64,000 nucleotides of DNA, taken from contig OX439043.1 of NCBI GenBank assembly GCA_949317995.1, positions 43,591,560 through 43,655,559 on the forward strand, in the 5' to 3' direction. A program made the translations under genes and the position numbers. The notes under the pieces were generated by a model. The model was not told the origin of the DNA. It searched no databases and worked only from the letters and a program-made list of their open reading frames with translations. This DNA comes from Acholoe squamosa. Its lineage: Eukaryota; Annelida; Polychaeta; Phyllodocida; Polynoidae. Every line of letters begins with the position of its first letter. The first letter of the stretch is position 1. Below, one piece after another: positions 35,560-48,109 of this stretch.

Positions 35560-35951
35560 TTAGGCAAAAAAACAAACTTATTTCCGGTCACGACACCCGA
35601 CCAACCTCAACCAAATAGGGCCGACCTCAGGAGTTTTTGAAGATTTTTTCCATATTTTTCAAAGAAATTTTGATACTTTTTTGTGATTTTTTTCATGTTT
35701 TTAGCATTTTTAATTGGTAAAGTGTATGAGCTCGAGATGAATGCTTAAAATTGTATCTTGTCATATTACCGGAAATAAACCTTTAAACATGATAATTGCC
35801 TTTGGCATACACTTATAACGCCATAATTAGGCCTGAGTCAGGCCCAGGTAAAAAAAAAATTAAAAAAAAAAAAGAAAATATCCGACCTACCGACCTCAAC
35901 ATTTTTTTTTACCATGTTACCGGAAATTTACAATATTTCTTTTTGGCCTTA
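35560..35951. mobile_element. Family B element B4
   Basis: Left end ttaggcaaaaaaacaaac, then tttccggtcacgacacccg. Right end accatgttaccggaaat, then ctttttggcctta. A third internal ccggaaataaacc suggests two overlapping or nested copies. Confidence 0.6.
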
Positions 35952-38470
35952 TGTAAAATTAAATCAGTGGTGTCAAAAAACATGGTATACACTGTGTATC
36001 ATTACAGCTCACATAAATTTACTGCTATACAATGCCTATACCTGAGCCTTATCTAAATCCCTTAATTCAGGTGATCCTTCAGCTATACATTGTGTCAAAA
36101 CTTTATGCGAATAATATGGAGCCATCCATAAATGACGTCTTGCCAAATTTTACCATTTTTGTCCCCCCCCTCCCCTCCCGCCACACATACCTACTCACAC
36201 ACATACACACTGGTATATCAAGGGGTTGGCCTATATTGAAAAGCTTACTTGTATGGCTTATACTTATTATTAAGATATTTTGTGTCGATAAAAATCAATC
36301 AATCAATCATCAACCCCTCGTCATGTTCTTTGCCAATTTGGATTTTGATACGTATGTCCCCTTCAGTTGGAGGGAAATGCTGGTCTGCTCAGGAGTAGGA
36401 ATGTTGGCTCAAACATATAGCCAGCTTCTTTTCTCAAGACAAATATCAAAATCTAGTGAAGACACGAATACATCAACAGGTGTTTCTTCCCCGACAGCCC
36501 AACAACACCCCATATATAGAGGAGGCAAATTACTAACACCTGTGCTTCTTGCATTCTGATCTCCTCTATATATCACATCTGCAATACCAGGTCATCAACA
36601 ACATTTCTACAACAATCATACATAAGGGCTCATTTTTGAGAATGTCCTTTTAGTATGCCCCTCACCATCTATGCCCCTGGTGGCTCATCGTTGAGGTAAT
36701 TCATTGAAACCCAAGATGGCGGTACGCACAGCGGGTTGGGCGATATTAAGTGGTGTTTTCATTGCACCTGTCAATAAGCATTAGGGGGCACTGTTCACAG
36801 ACGTGAGAGTCAGTCGTGTTGAGACTGCAACAACGTTCAGTGGCGACCGGTGGCACAAATTGACAGTTTTCTTGAACATTGCTTATGCCCTTTTCTTTAT
36901 TTGTCCAATCTACGAGCATTTGTCTAACTGTAGATATGTACGGGCGCAATAAATGCATTTCTATAAGGGTTTCAAATTACCATCGGGACAGGTTATGCCA
37001 TGGAATTCCATATTCAACTGGCTTGGAGTCTTGTTCTTGTGATTGATTAAAGGCCAAAAGGCCGCGGTCACCCAAACTACCTCAGCAAAAGAGGGCCGAC
37101 TTCAGCTTCTCGAAGAAATCATTTATCCCATGAATTTCTACTTTTGTTTTCTCACAATGCAATCATACTCCTAAGAATAATAACAACTCAATACATCGAC
37201 CGAAGTGTAGCTCAACATGGATTATTTTTTCTAATTCCTCACAATTGTTCCTGCTTTTTAAACTTGTCACCAGTACCGGACGTTTATGGGAAAAATGGCT
37301 GATGTAGAAGGGCATATATAAGGTAAAGTGAATGTCCATTTAATATGTGTCAAGCTCAAAATGACTACGTACTGGGACGTACTGTCTGGGTGCATTGCAT
37401 GCATACGCACTTCTGCTTAAGAAAATAATGACAGCTCACCTGCAGTGATCCCCGAGTGACAAGAGATTCCATAATGATGTCTATCAATAATTCATTGTCA
37501 CCCTATCTTTCCCCACCATTGTAACCAGGCAGACAACAGGGATTCCCCAGCCTAGGCCAGAGCTGACAACTCAGTTCAACGCCAGAGTGTTTCTTTTCCC
37601 CTTTTCACCCCCTTATTTTCTTTTATCTGCTTGCACACGGTATAAAATAGTAATAGATGTTTTATTTTCCTACAGGCCGACTTATTTCCCATCCCGCAAA
37701 AGTCCTCATTTTTCAGGTGATGCAAAAATGTTGTTGGATATTTCTATGGACTATCGGTAGGCTTATATTACATTGCAGCGCGGCATCATCTTGGACCGCT
37801 TGACTTTCCCTGTTTCCTCTCTTCAACCATACATGTAGGTTCCCTTTGATTTACAATGTATTGTCTGCTAATTTGATAGTTTGCTCCCCGGGGTTTGCTG
37901 CCTATTGGAGATCATTTCCTTACACCTGTATCCTTCAGCACCTCTGCCTGGATCACCAAACCCACCCCCAACCCCACCCCAACCCGGCTGCCTTGTCAAT
38001 GAAAGTGACCACCACTCCACCATTTTGTCAGTAAACAGGCGATGATGGAAGCCATTAGCCCCCAGAACCAGGGAGCCCCTGGTGGCCTAGAGCCGGGGGA
38101 GACGACTAAACCCGTCATGGGGTAGAAGGCGGGAGGAGCAGGGGGTGGGCGGAGACCGGGTTATCGGTCAGGATTGATGAGAAGTTTACGGTGGCTGGAC
38201 AGCATGAGTGGCCGTTGCCGCCGACGGACAAGGGAATCAGGCATGGAGAAGTAAAAGGTGGGTCGGTGGGCGGGGGCAAGGGGGTCATGTGCCACTATGG
38301 AAGCTACATGTCATTAGTACCACACATTCTTGCTACCGTTCTAAGTATTAAGAAATCGTGTGATTGTGATTTGACGTTGAAACATTCTATATTCTGGGGG
38401 TGGGAGGAGAGGGGCGAGATATGTACTCATGTACTCAGCATAAAAAAACAATTATGTGAACCAGATGGTC
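35952..38470. other. Intergenic, no gene recognised; B fragment at 37047-37112
   Basis: Apart from a short B-like piece (aaaggccaaaaggccgcgg, then ggtcacccaaac) I see only chance ORFs. The 175-codon ORF at 36032-36559 has low-complexity, non-domain sequence and no second support. Confidence 0.45.
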
Positions 38471-38475
38471 TCAGG

Positions 38476-38650
38476 CAGTGGCGGATCCAGGATTTTGAAA
38501 AGGAGGGGCCGCGGCCCGGGGGACGGCCCAAAAGGAGGGGGCGCATCCCCTGCTTTTTGGCAAATTTTGGGGTTGAAAATATGTAATTAAATTAAGTACT
38601 GGCAAAGGGGTGGGGGCGGCCCCCCCCCCACCCTCTAAAAAAAATCTTAA
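38476..38650. mobile_element. Family G element G2, right end decayed
   Basis: Starts CAGTGGCGGATCCAGGATTT, then tgaaaaggaggggccgcggc. The right inverted end is not recognisable. Confidence 0.6.
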
Positions 38651-39030
38651 AGAACAGAGGTCGGACCTGTTATTATTATGGCAAGTCACCTTGTATGTTT
38701 AAGGACAGGAGAAACATGCTATGTCCGTGTGATATATAAGCAAATGTCCATGACCATGGGATATTTTTACACTGTATTCCCTGAGGTGGGACTGGCATAT
38801 CCCACGAAGCCATTATATGGCTGAGTGGGATGCGACCTTTAGACATTTGCATTAATGTCATGGCCTAGGGGGTTATTTTGCTTTTAAATAAAGAAAAACA
38901 GCTCAGATCTGTTCAAAATCCAAGATGTCAGACACCCATTGAATACGGACACATTGTATTCAATGCCCCCATTGAATACAGCGGTTCTAGTACTAATCTA
39001 TAGTGACGTTCGTATCAACCATGACATAAA

Positions 39031-39234
39031 CGTGTAGTGATAGTGAGATATTAAAGAGCTGCATGCGATATTTCAGTATGATATACGTGTAGTGATAGTG
39101 AGATAATAAAGAGCTGAATGCGATATTTCAGTATGATATACGTGTAGTGATAGTGAGATAATAAAGAGCTGAATGCGATATTTCAGTATGATATACGTGT
39201 AGTGATAGTGAGATAATAAAGAGCTGAATGCGAT
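39031..39234. repeat. 55-bp minisatellite, 3.7 copies
   Basis: Units begin cgtgtagtgatagtgagata at 39031, 39086, 39141 and 39196, exactly 55 bp apart. Copies 2-4 are nearly identical; copy 1 differs at a few bases. Each unit includes ataataaagagctgaatgcg. Confidence 0.92.
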
Positions 39235-40271
39235 GGGCGGAGCCGGGGCGGAGCTGCCGAGACAGATCCAGGCTTGTGGCTTCCTGGCCCCTCGCTACAT
39301 ACATACATAGATACATGTGCATGACCATGGGTAGGAGACTGACGTGTGGGTTATGGTGGTCAGTTGTAGGTACCCATGTAGCCTCTTATCTCTATCACGA
39401 CCATCAGTTCCCTGACATACACCACTCCCCCTGACCCATGGTTTGCTTCACTCACCAGGCACCAGGCCTGACACTAAAAGCCTGTCCTTCTCTGCCTGTC
39501 CTACTGTTTGTCTCTGTCTGTATACACAAGGCTAAATTTGTCACTGCCATCATGTGTATAAACCTCCACCTGTCAGGGTTTTAACATATGACCACTGCTA
39601 ATTTATCACTTGAGTCTACATTTGCTGTAGACATTGTCCTGTTTTGCCATTTTGAGTGATAGATCAGGTGATTGAATGAGCTCAAAATTTAGTGAACTAT
39701 AAACAATAACTATATCCCAAGTCCATGATTGTGCTAAGGATATCTTACAGGATGATCAGTGTATTGTTGGTTGGTTGCTCTGAGGTAGCAGTCGTGCTTG
39801 CAGTGTCCATAGATCTGAGCAGCTCACAGCCATGTTCAGAGACCTTCTCATGAACACTGTAGTTCAGATCTGCTCACACATTTCCGTGTCAATCTCAATA
39901 GATGCCCCCCCCCACATGCACACACACACACATCCACTCGCGCATGCACATTCAGGTAGTGAAAGTCACTTTTGGGGCGGGGGCGGTGCCCTCTTCCAAT
40001 AATGCGAAGGTCAGACATTATACTAGTATACAGTACAGTAAGTACAAATGTACCCCCCCCCCTTCCCAACGGAGACCCTTGCCCCTCCCCCTCCCTCCCT
40101 AAACAATTTGCTTCCAATATGCCTCTGTCGGGTTGCACTGCTACGACTACCCTGCACACTGATGCCCTTGGATGTGATTGATACACCAAAAGGGCAATGT
40201 GCGGGGGCAATTTAGGCTGAGCACTCCATTCACACTTCAATGTATGTGAGTTGGCAAGTAAGTTTCAAATC

Positions 40272-40274
<3 letters not shown>
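39235..40274. other. Intergenic, nothing recognised
   Basis: Contains homopolymer C/G patches and a CACACA run near 39919-39930. ORFs are short and overlap on both strands. Confidence 0.45.

Positions 40275-40339
<65 letters not shown>
40275..40339. repeat. (TA)n microsatellite
   Basis: About 32 TA units. Confidence 0.95.
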
Positions 40340-40347
<8 letters not shown>

Positions 40348-40469
40348 CAATTGGATGCACCATAGAGTGTAAAGGTGCCTCTATAGTCTCCATGGATACA
40401 CACATGCAGACCTAACGCATTACATTTAGGCATTGCTTGGGGTAATGGGTCGTGACTACATCGTCAGAG

Positions 40470-40590
40470 ACCCCCCCCCCGGGGGGACTTTAATCGTAGG
40501 TAAGGTACTAACTGTGAAACTACAGCCCCCCCCCCACATTTTGGCCATTTTGACAGCCCCTTTTTGGGGCACTCCGCAACTTAAGATATA
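40470..40590. repeat. Family E fragment
   Basis: Reverse-oriented: cccccccccggggggact, then ggtactaactgtgaaactac and agccccccccccac, matching the E terminus. Confidence 0.55.
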
Positions 40591-40814
40591 TTCCTATCGC
40601 CTTACCTTTTAGGTTTTCACAGTCCATATATATATAGCTCTACTCACAGACCTCAGTGGTCATAAACCTGATTACAGGTATTGATATTCAGAAACCGGGA
40701 TATTCATAGAGCTGATCACAGACTGAGATAGATGTGTATTGATTACAACAAATGCCCTTCTAGTTTGTTTACAATTGGAAGCATTCCTTTCGCACTGATG
40801 CAACGATAACATTA

Positions 40815-41190
40815 TAAGGTAAAAAAAAATTATTTGTTTCCAGTAACATCACTCAAAGATCTAGGGCCGGATTTAGGGTTGGTAGGTCGTTTTTGTTATA
40901 ATTTTTTATTATTATTCTGTATAGAAATATATGGGCAGATATGTCAGATTCTTTAAAATTATGAAATACTTACGAGACAAGTGAAAAATATGCAAAAGAT
41001 ACACATGTCTAAGCTCTCAACTGTACACACAGAGATGATCTTCATGAAAAATGGATGGAGAATCACGAAAAAATATTGAAAAATTACCAAATATTCTCAG
41101 AACCAAAGAAACAAACAAACAAACAAACATTTGATCCTCTTTTGCTAGGGTCGGTCGGTTAACTGGAAACAAACCATTTTTTAGGCCTTA
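40815..41190. mobile_element. Family B element B5
   Basis: Left end taaggtaaaaaaaaattat, then ttgtttccagtaacatc. Right end gggtcggtcggttaactgg, then ccattttttaggcctta. It contains a (CAAA)n stretch at 41107-41128. Confidence 0.7.
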
Positions 41191-42812
41191 CTAGTTCGAA
41201 CAGCGCAGATAAGTTCACAGAGAATTCAAGCCTACTGATCTGGCCACAGAGCTATTTGAACTGCTCAATGCCTTAGTATGCTCTGTGATGTCATAGCACT
41301 AGACATGGAGCCGCGCGACCCCATGCTTCATGACGTCATCACAGGCTACGTCATAACAGATGACGTAAATACACGTGCTTCAAGAAGCTGCTAAGTTGTA
41401 GGTGCTTGAACACCGGAGCCCCCTGGTGGATAACTTTGCAACTAAACACAGTGGGCCAGGCAGTGTGGCCAGGGTTGGGTTAGGGAGTGGTCATTATTTA
41501 TCAACGGGGGGGGGGGGGGTTCGGTGAACATGCCGACATTTTTTACGCCCCCCCCCCCACCTCGGGGACGGCCTTCTTTTTTTGCTTTTTTGCTCCCCTA
41601 CCCCACGCCGGTGACGAGGAAAATGTTCGTGATCCTCTTTGATCTATAGTTGTGCACGAGCTTTTTTGCTAATAATAGGCTAAATCTTTTACACCCCCTC
41701 CTCAAGAGGGTTCAAACGTTACGCCACCCTCAAACCCACCCCTCTGTTGATAAATATTGACCACTCCCTTAGGACTCAGGTAACTTAGTAAGCCACCGAT
41801 TACACCATAATCTTTGCAGTGTTGATCTTACAATACATGATATATGTTCCTCTATATACATGCATGTAAGGGGAGATAGTAATGTGTCATCTAGCACACT
41901 TCTATAATTATATTGAAAAAGGAGACATCACTAGTGTCCCATCGATAGTGTAAGTTTGGCGCAATGATGCACAGTGTTGCTAGCACTGGACATTTTCAGA
42001 ACACAGTCTTGTCGACCCTATATTATGGATTGGAATCTGACTGTCTTCAATCCTGTCCCTCTATGAGCAATAATTCACCACAGAGACTCCTATGCAATCT
42101 GAACGATAAAAAAAAAACACTTTCTAACTGACTATGTCAGAATCAAGCCCAAGAAAGAAAAAAAGGAAAAGAATCTAGAAAATCGAAAATGATATATTAC
42201 TAACAGGACTGTACTTGCAATTTTGTGTGCCAACTTACATGGTTAGTGTTGCTATCCTGAAGTAGAACCACTGCTGACCAGGAGGATGACACGCCCCTCC
42301 CCACCTCCAGGCCCCGCCAGGAGTACTCCGGACACATCTTCAGTACCACTCCTCTCTGTTGGAGGTGCCAAAGACCCTTTGAGGAGCTCACTTTCTTCCT
42401 CTCTGACAGAAGAGCTCAGTATGTCACTTGAGACGAGAGGACTTGACTTGAGAGGTATGAGAGGTGCACTTGTGATGCTGGCGAACGTAGGTGTGTGCTT
42501 TGATGGGCGTTGTCTGAAAGGGTGGGGGGTGAGAGAGAATAATAGGGGACGGGGGTGATGGGGTGGGAGGAGAGGGGCGAGTGGACATCGATGGAGAGTT
42601 GGGAGTCACCGGGACGTGTCATCATTATTCCTGCTAGTTTTAACTTTTATTCACCCTCGTTTTACATGAACATTGGCCAAACCCCAAATTGTATTTAGGG
42701 CATATAATTATGTATACACAATTTAAGATATCTTATGAAACAATCGTATGTTCAACTATGAATTGCCTGTTCTTTTCGAAATATGATTACCACCATCATT
42801 CATTCAACTTAA
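41191..42812. other. Intergenic, no gene recognised
   Basis: Several TGACGTCA/TGACGTAA-like words (CRE-like) cluster at about 41330-41370. G and C homopolymers occur near 41507-41560. Short ORFs only. Confidence 0.4.
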
Positions 42813-43058
42813 TACACTGTAAAAAAAAAAAGTCGTCAAAATAACGAAGGATGCTTCGTCCCAAAGTTGCCAGAGATCCATAATTATATTTCACAGTCTG
42901 AGATGTCGTTATTTTCACAGAGATGCCTTGCACTACCACACTGCCACCTGGGGATTCTTGTAAAAACTACAATGGCCCCCTGCTCAATAATAACACTGGT
43001 TCACCATTCAGTTTTACAAGGATCCCTTGTAGATTCAACAGTTATTTTTTACAGTGTT
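42813..43058. mobile_element. Small MITE N with A-type ends
   Basis: 246 bp with TACACTGTAAAAAAAAAA at the left and TTTTTTACAGTGTT at the right. The interior is unrelated to family A. The shared ends suggest the same, unseen transposase. Confidence 0.65.
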
Positions 43059-43837
43059 CTCGTTAGATCCATTCTCATCATATAATGCCAGAGGAGGACA
43101 TTTTAAATATCATTTATGCTCTCCACCAACACGTTTGAGCTACCACTTTATAGTGTACTGTGCCACTCTACTTAGCACGGGCCTTAAAAGGGACACAATG
43201 TGATGGGTTGATGAGAACACTTTAGCCTGCATGATTTAGAAGAAATGTTCCATACAGTTCCAATAAACATGCATGTCATATACCAATATATACCATCTAT
43301 AATACTTTTATAAAGAAAAAAAACTCATATGGATGTGTTTCCATGGTTACGGAGTCAGATTGGAATGGAAAAAAAACTTTTTTTTGCTTGTTTTGCTGTG
43401 AACAGCACTAAGAGAAGTTTGTATATTTCTGAGGGTTTTTTTCTTCTTTAGTTGATACTCCAATTGTTAAGGACCTCAGCGCAGGTAAATTCGTGAAGGG
43501 CAGACCAAGTCACCTAAAACAAACCCTTTATGCTTTTGCCTGAAAACCCTATTCAGTATCTGCATACAAATACCATTTTAAGGCAAAGTGTACCTTACCA
43601 ATGGTGGCTTATGGCTCTGGCCTATGCCCCTTTGTGCAACGCCCTACTAAGAGGGCCTTTGATGTGACTAACAGGACATTTAGGGCCGTAGCCAGAAAAC
43701 AGTAATCTGAATCTGAATAGGTTACCCACATACATATGGTGATTTCGGTGAGCCTTGGATTTGTGTGTGTGGGGGGGGGGGAGGGGGGCAGTTGAAGGGG
43801 AAGTGTTTAGTAGCCATGGGGGGTTACTTTCTATTCC

Positions 43838-43985
43838 GGGTTAGCAGGTTGTCCCATGGGCGCCGCCATTACTGAAGCTTGTTATCAGGGAGTTCTATTG
43901 ATAACACCTATCAGATGGGTACCAGCAGTGAATAGTTGGTGTCATTTCATTGGCTGATAATCAAACCAGCTAAGGCCGTATAGTC
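43838..43985. repeat. Family P repeat, copy 2
   Basis: Reverse complement of 1352-1520. It contains gcttgttatcaggg, ttgataacacc and ggctgataatc. Confidence 0.6.
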
Positions 43986-44495
43986 TTGGGGTTAGAGCCC
44001 CTTTCACCTACCCCCAACTCCACCCAGAAAAAAAAAATTGTCAATAACTGCCTGCAACTGATGGTATCAGGCCACCTGTAACAGTCAATAATTAATGATA
44101 CCTGCCTATGACTGTCAGTGACAGTCTGCAGAAAATGGTTACTGCCTGTACCTGCATGTAACTAAGAATTGAGCCTGGGCTGTAAGGCATTTCTAACATC
44201 AACAGTGAAAACCCAGCAAAGAATGATTATACATTGTAAAAAAAATGTGTTAAGCCCTCAAACGCTTTTCCTGCTAAACACCTGTTTTTGCTAAACACTT
44301 TCATTACAATAAACACTTATCAGCATTTACACACTTTTTTTCTAAACACTTAAACACATTTCAAGAAAAAGTGTGGAGCTATTCATGATGTGTTTAGAAT
44401 TTAAACACATTGACATTAAGTGCTTAGACATTAAACGTTTGGTTCCAATCCAACTCACTAGGTGGCAGGGGATGCTTATAATGGTACAACCATAA

Positions 44496-44766
44496 GGTGT
44501 CACGACCCCAAATGCCTTGTGACCATCCGAAAAATCACAGGTCTTCCACCGTTGACCTGATATTAAATATACTTAAAATTCTCACAGTGCTTAGCAACCT
44601 ACACCATATTTTAGCTTATGAAATGGAGAAAAAAATAAGATAGGTCCACATAAACATAGTCAGGCTAGATTTTGCGCAAATTGCCATGGTAACCAGGTAG
44701 TGATTTTTGCATGGTGAGGCCTGATCAGCGCATGAATACACATCAGGACCCCTTCACCCCATAAAC
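44496..44766. repeat. 271-bp direct repeat, copy 1 (family K)
   Basis: Starts ggtgtcacgaccccaaatg and ends caccccataaac. It differs from the copy at 45783-46053 at only two bases by eye. An inverted end gggtggtgacacc lies at about 44953-44965, so a TIR element of about 470 bp may begin here. Confidence 0.85.
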
Positions 44767-45782
44767 TTCCACTGAATTTATGTTTTGAACAAAAAATATT
44801 CTGGGCCTATTGAAACACTCCTACTCATCATTCTGATACCAAATAACAATGGGTTTGGCCCCTCTTTCCCTTCCCTTGGGGCCAAATTCCTCAAAATAAC
44901 TAAGTTCAGAAGGGACTATTTGGCCAGTAAACCCGGAAGTGGTCCGATTTAGGGTGGTGACACCTTAACAGAAAAGCTGGTTTTGTTGTTGCCATGGTTA
45001 CCAAAAGATTCCTTCATAAACAAAACATTATGAGGACCCTCAATCATAATTTGTCCCCAGATTCTACCTAAAAACCATATTTTATTGGTATTTTGGGCCA
45101 TTTGGGACAGTGGTGGAATGTGCGTAGACCAAAACTGCCCCAAAAAGGTTGTTTTTCTAGCTACAAGTTTTTAATCTGACATAGAGAAAAATCTAGCCTG
45201 ACTTTGTTATGGCAAATATGCATTAGAAGACAGCCCAGAACATCTATTTTCTCCTGTAATAAGCCACTAAGCACTGTGAGAATTAGGGAAGTCAGTAAAA
45301 TTGGTGAAAAGGCCCTAAAACAGGCATTTTTGGGGCCAAAATAGCCAAATTTGACCCAAAATAGGCCCCTTGGAGAGGAAACATGTTGTTATGTTGCCAT
45401 GGTAACCATAACAATCAATGGAATTCTGGGATATTTCACCCCTGGAATGTTCCATTATATAGTGTCATGATATTCGCTCCTTTAAATGATAGTAGAGTTA
45501 AAAAAAATTACCCATTTCTTCAGATTTAGTTAGGAAGTGGAATTTTCCTATAAAATGCCTGTAAGGACTAGAAAAAAGGGAGTTAGTTTCAAGGTCTAAC
45601 TTTTGTGAAAATTAGACACTTTTAAGGCCAAACTCCAAGAAATTCTATCATTTTTGGACACAAATCCCATATATAAGAGGTGTCCAGCACAAACAACCAA
45701 AACTTATTGTTAAAAAAATGTGAAAAGGGCTCAAAAATGGCCCCCTGAGTGGCATATGTATTAAAATCAGCTTTTCCTTTAA

Positions 45783-46053
45783 GGTGTCACCACCCCAAAT
45801 GCCTTGTGACCATCCGAAAAATCACAGGTCTTCCACCGTTGACCTGATATTAAATATACTTAAAATTCTCACAGTGCTTAGCAACCTACACCATATTTTA
45901 GCTTATGAAATGGAGAAAAAAATAAGATAGGTCCACATAAACATAGTCAGGCTAGATTTTGCGCAAATTGCCATGGTAACCAGGTAGTGATTTTTGCATG
46001 GTGAGTCCTGATCAGCGCATGAATACACATCAGGACCCCTTCACCCCATAAAC
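45783..46053. repeat. 271-bp direct repeat, copy 2 (family K)
   Basis: Nearly identical to 44496-44766, 1287 bp downstream. The spacer holds diverged inverted copies of the same arms (about 45180-45290), giving a fold-back structure. Confidence 0.85.
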
Positions 46054-46612
46054 CCATAATACACAACAACTTGATAGGACCTAGCATTGGCACTTCATCT
46101 TAGAATGAATTTGTAATTTACTGTGATTTCAATGTGACCCATGGTAAACACCCATTTTGTGGTGGTTGGGTTTTAATACATACAACCTGGTCCAGATAAC
46201 TCTGTCCATCAAAGTGCTTGGACTCATTTTGACTTAATCTCAAGACTCAAGGCATAGAACATTGAATCAATGTTGATGACTGGATGATCAATATCAATAT
46301 ACCAGACTTCAACATTGATCCAACATTCTGAACCTGCTTAGAGCCACCTTTTAGTCCTAAACGCATTGTTGATATAAACACTTAAGAGATCGAACATATC
46401 TATCTAAACATTGATTTTCCTGAACACCTTAGTGTCTACACACCTTTTGATTACTAAACACATCAACACTTTCTGTGATAAACACTTAAAATGTCTAAAC
46501 ACCTGGCAATCCTAAACACTTTAGCGAAAGTGTTTAGGATAAAGTGTTTAAAAAATTGTTGCAAGAAAGTGTTTAGAAATGTTTTTAGGATCTAAACACA
46601 TTCTTTACAGTG

Positions 46613-46795
46613 CACTGTAAAAATTGTGTTTAGGATTAAACGCTTCTTTGATAGTGCTAAACGCATTCAATTTTAAACATTGTTTAACTATGAAGTGTTC
46701 AACCAAGTGTTCAAATGCCAATCACTTAAACACTTCAGTGTTTGAGAGACAAGTGTAAACTTCAGAGGCTAAACATCTCAGCCAATCAGTCAGTC
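46613..46795. mobile_element. Family A piece A6 abutting A5
   Basis: Begins cactgtaaaaattgtgttta directly after the end of A5, forming the palindrome TTACAGTGCACTGTAA (46605-46620). It fades into the D repeat. Confidence 0.55.
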
Positions 46796-47140
46796 GTCAG
46801 TCGTTTCTGAAACCTCCTCAGACAGGAGGGTGATGTGGGCAGGGACAGTGGGGCTCTAAACATCTGGGCCATAGAAAATGAGAGGGAAATTTCTCAAAAT
46901 CACAAAATCAATGAAAGATTAGAAGAAAAATGAACAGAAAAATCGGAAATAACTCAGGAATCTTCAAACCATGGGATGTGTTGAAAGAATACAGCCATTT
47001 TAGTAAAAGAAATAACTGCTTAAGAAAAATATAGAGATTTGTAAACCAGGGGTCAGAAGTAGGAGGCCTTAATTGGACCCTTATCTTATCTCTTATCTGC
47101 GATCTTCTCAAAACTACTCCCGACTGACCACTAACTGCAA
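46796..47140. repeat. Family D repeat, copy 2
   Basis: Reverse complement of 6640-6985, without large gaps. Confidence 0.65.
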
Positions 47141-47257
47141 TTCTCAGGGCATTATTCAAGGATTATACATATATGCACGGTACATGTATTATGGTCACAC
47201 GAGATGAATTAATGCATCAAAGGTTTTATGTTGAAAACCAAATCTTAGCTTGTCATT

Positions 47258-47426
47258 CAGTGGCGGATTTAGAAGAGGGACGCAAAGGGTGCGCCCCCAC
47301 TTTTTTGTCTATAGTTAAGAGTTTATTTGGTTATTTTGGACCTAAGAAAGTCGTCAAAAAATTGGGGGTATGCCTCCTCCTTTTGGGCCGCGCCAACTCC
47401 TTTTCAAAATCCTGGATCCGCCACTG
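47258..47426. mobile_element. Family G element G3 with target duplication
   Basis: 169 bp, CAGTGGCGGATTTAG at the left and ATCCTGGATCCGCCACTG at the right. The flank GTCATT occurs on both sides (47252-47257 and 47427-47432). The inner part includes a phrase shared with G2 (ttttcaaaatcctggatcc). Confidence 0.8.
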
Positions 47427-48109
47427 GTCATTGCTACATTGAGAACATACTCAAATGTGGAATGTATTGAGCTATTTGACTGACTGGTTAAAGTTGCTGG
47501 AAAGCTGCAGGGAATCATCTGACCCCCATACTTTTGTATGCCGAGGGGCACGATGTTTTAGGCCTAAATGTATAGACTGGCTTTAGTCTCTGATTATGTG
47601 ATAATGATTATTATATATTTGTGAGAAAATAGTATTCATGAAGATGTAATGAGGGAGTGAGAGTATCAGAGTATATTGTACTGTAACCCCCCCCCCATTC
47701 ATCCTACCTACCCTGCCTGTTGTCGTGAAGTAAAGTGCAAGGGACTGCAGCCAATCTAGCCTAAATGTGCAGAATATTATAAAAGCCCAGGTATAAAAGT
47801 TGCTTATTAAGCTCGTGGTCCTACTCTATAATAATAATGGACTTGTAGTGTGAGGAGAAGTTGCAGGAGATATCTGTTTGATGAAAGCTGCTTAACGTTA
47901 ATGCGTTATACAAACAGAAAAGCTGCTGATCCTACTTCCATGGAATTGTGGCTTGAATCAAAGTTGAAATATGTGTGTAAAATTTTCTTAATGTTGCAGA
48001 AAAGTTCTTGCTCAGCACTTGCCACTATACTGTTTAGCAACCACAAAACTGCTCGCGAGATGGGCCTGTACAGTAAAGTAAGATGCTAACCAGGATCATT
48101 TGGATTGGG

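Larger units (their letters stand above)
44230..46612. mobile_element. Family A element A5, interrupted by K repeats
   Basis: Left end tacattgtaaaaaaaatgtg, right end aacacattctttacagtg. The left 265 bp are the reverse complement of the right end of A3. The segment 46055-46145 is the reverse complement of the sequence just outside the left end of A3 (30430-30541). The middle is occupied by K-family sequence. Confidence 0.6.

Noticed and set aside
36032-36559. 175-codon ORF as a gene
   Set aside because: No recognisable domain, low-complexity stretches, no splice logic and no second copy. Chance is likely.
39031-39234. CRISPR-like array
   Set aside because: Whole 55-bp units repeat without unique spacers, and the genome is animal. 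It is a minisatellite.
44496-46053. LTR retrotransposon flanked by 271-bp LTRs
   Set aside because: The 1-kb spacer has no gag/pol ORF, no primer-binding site was recognised, and inverted copies of the arms lie inside. A fold-back DNA element fits better.
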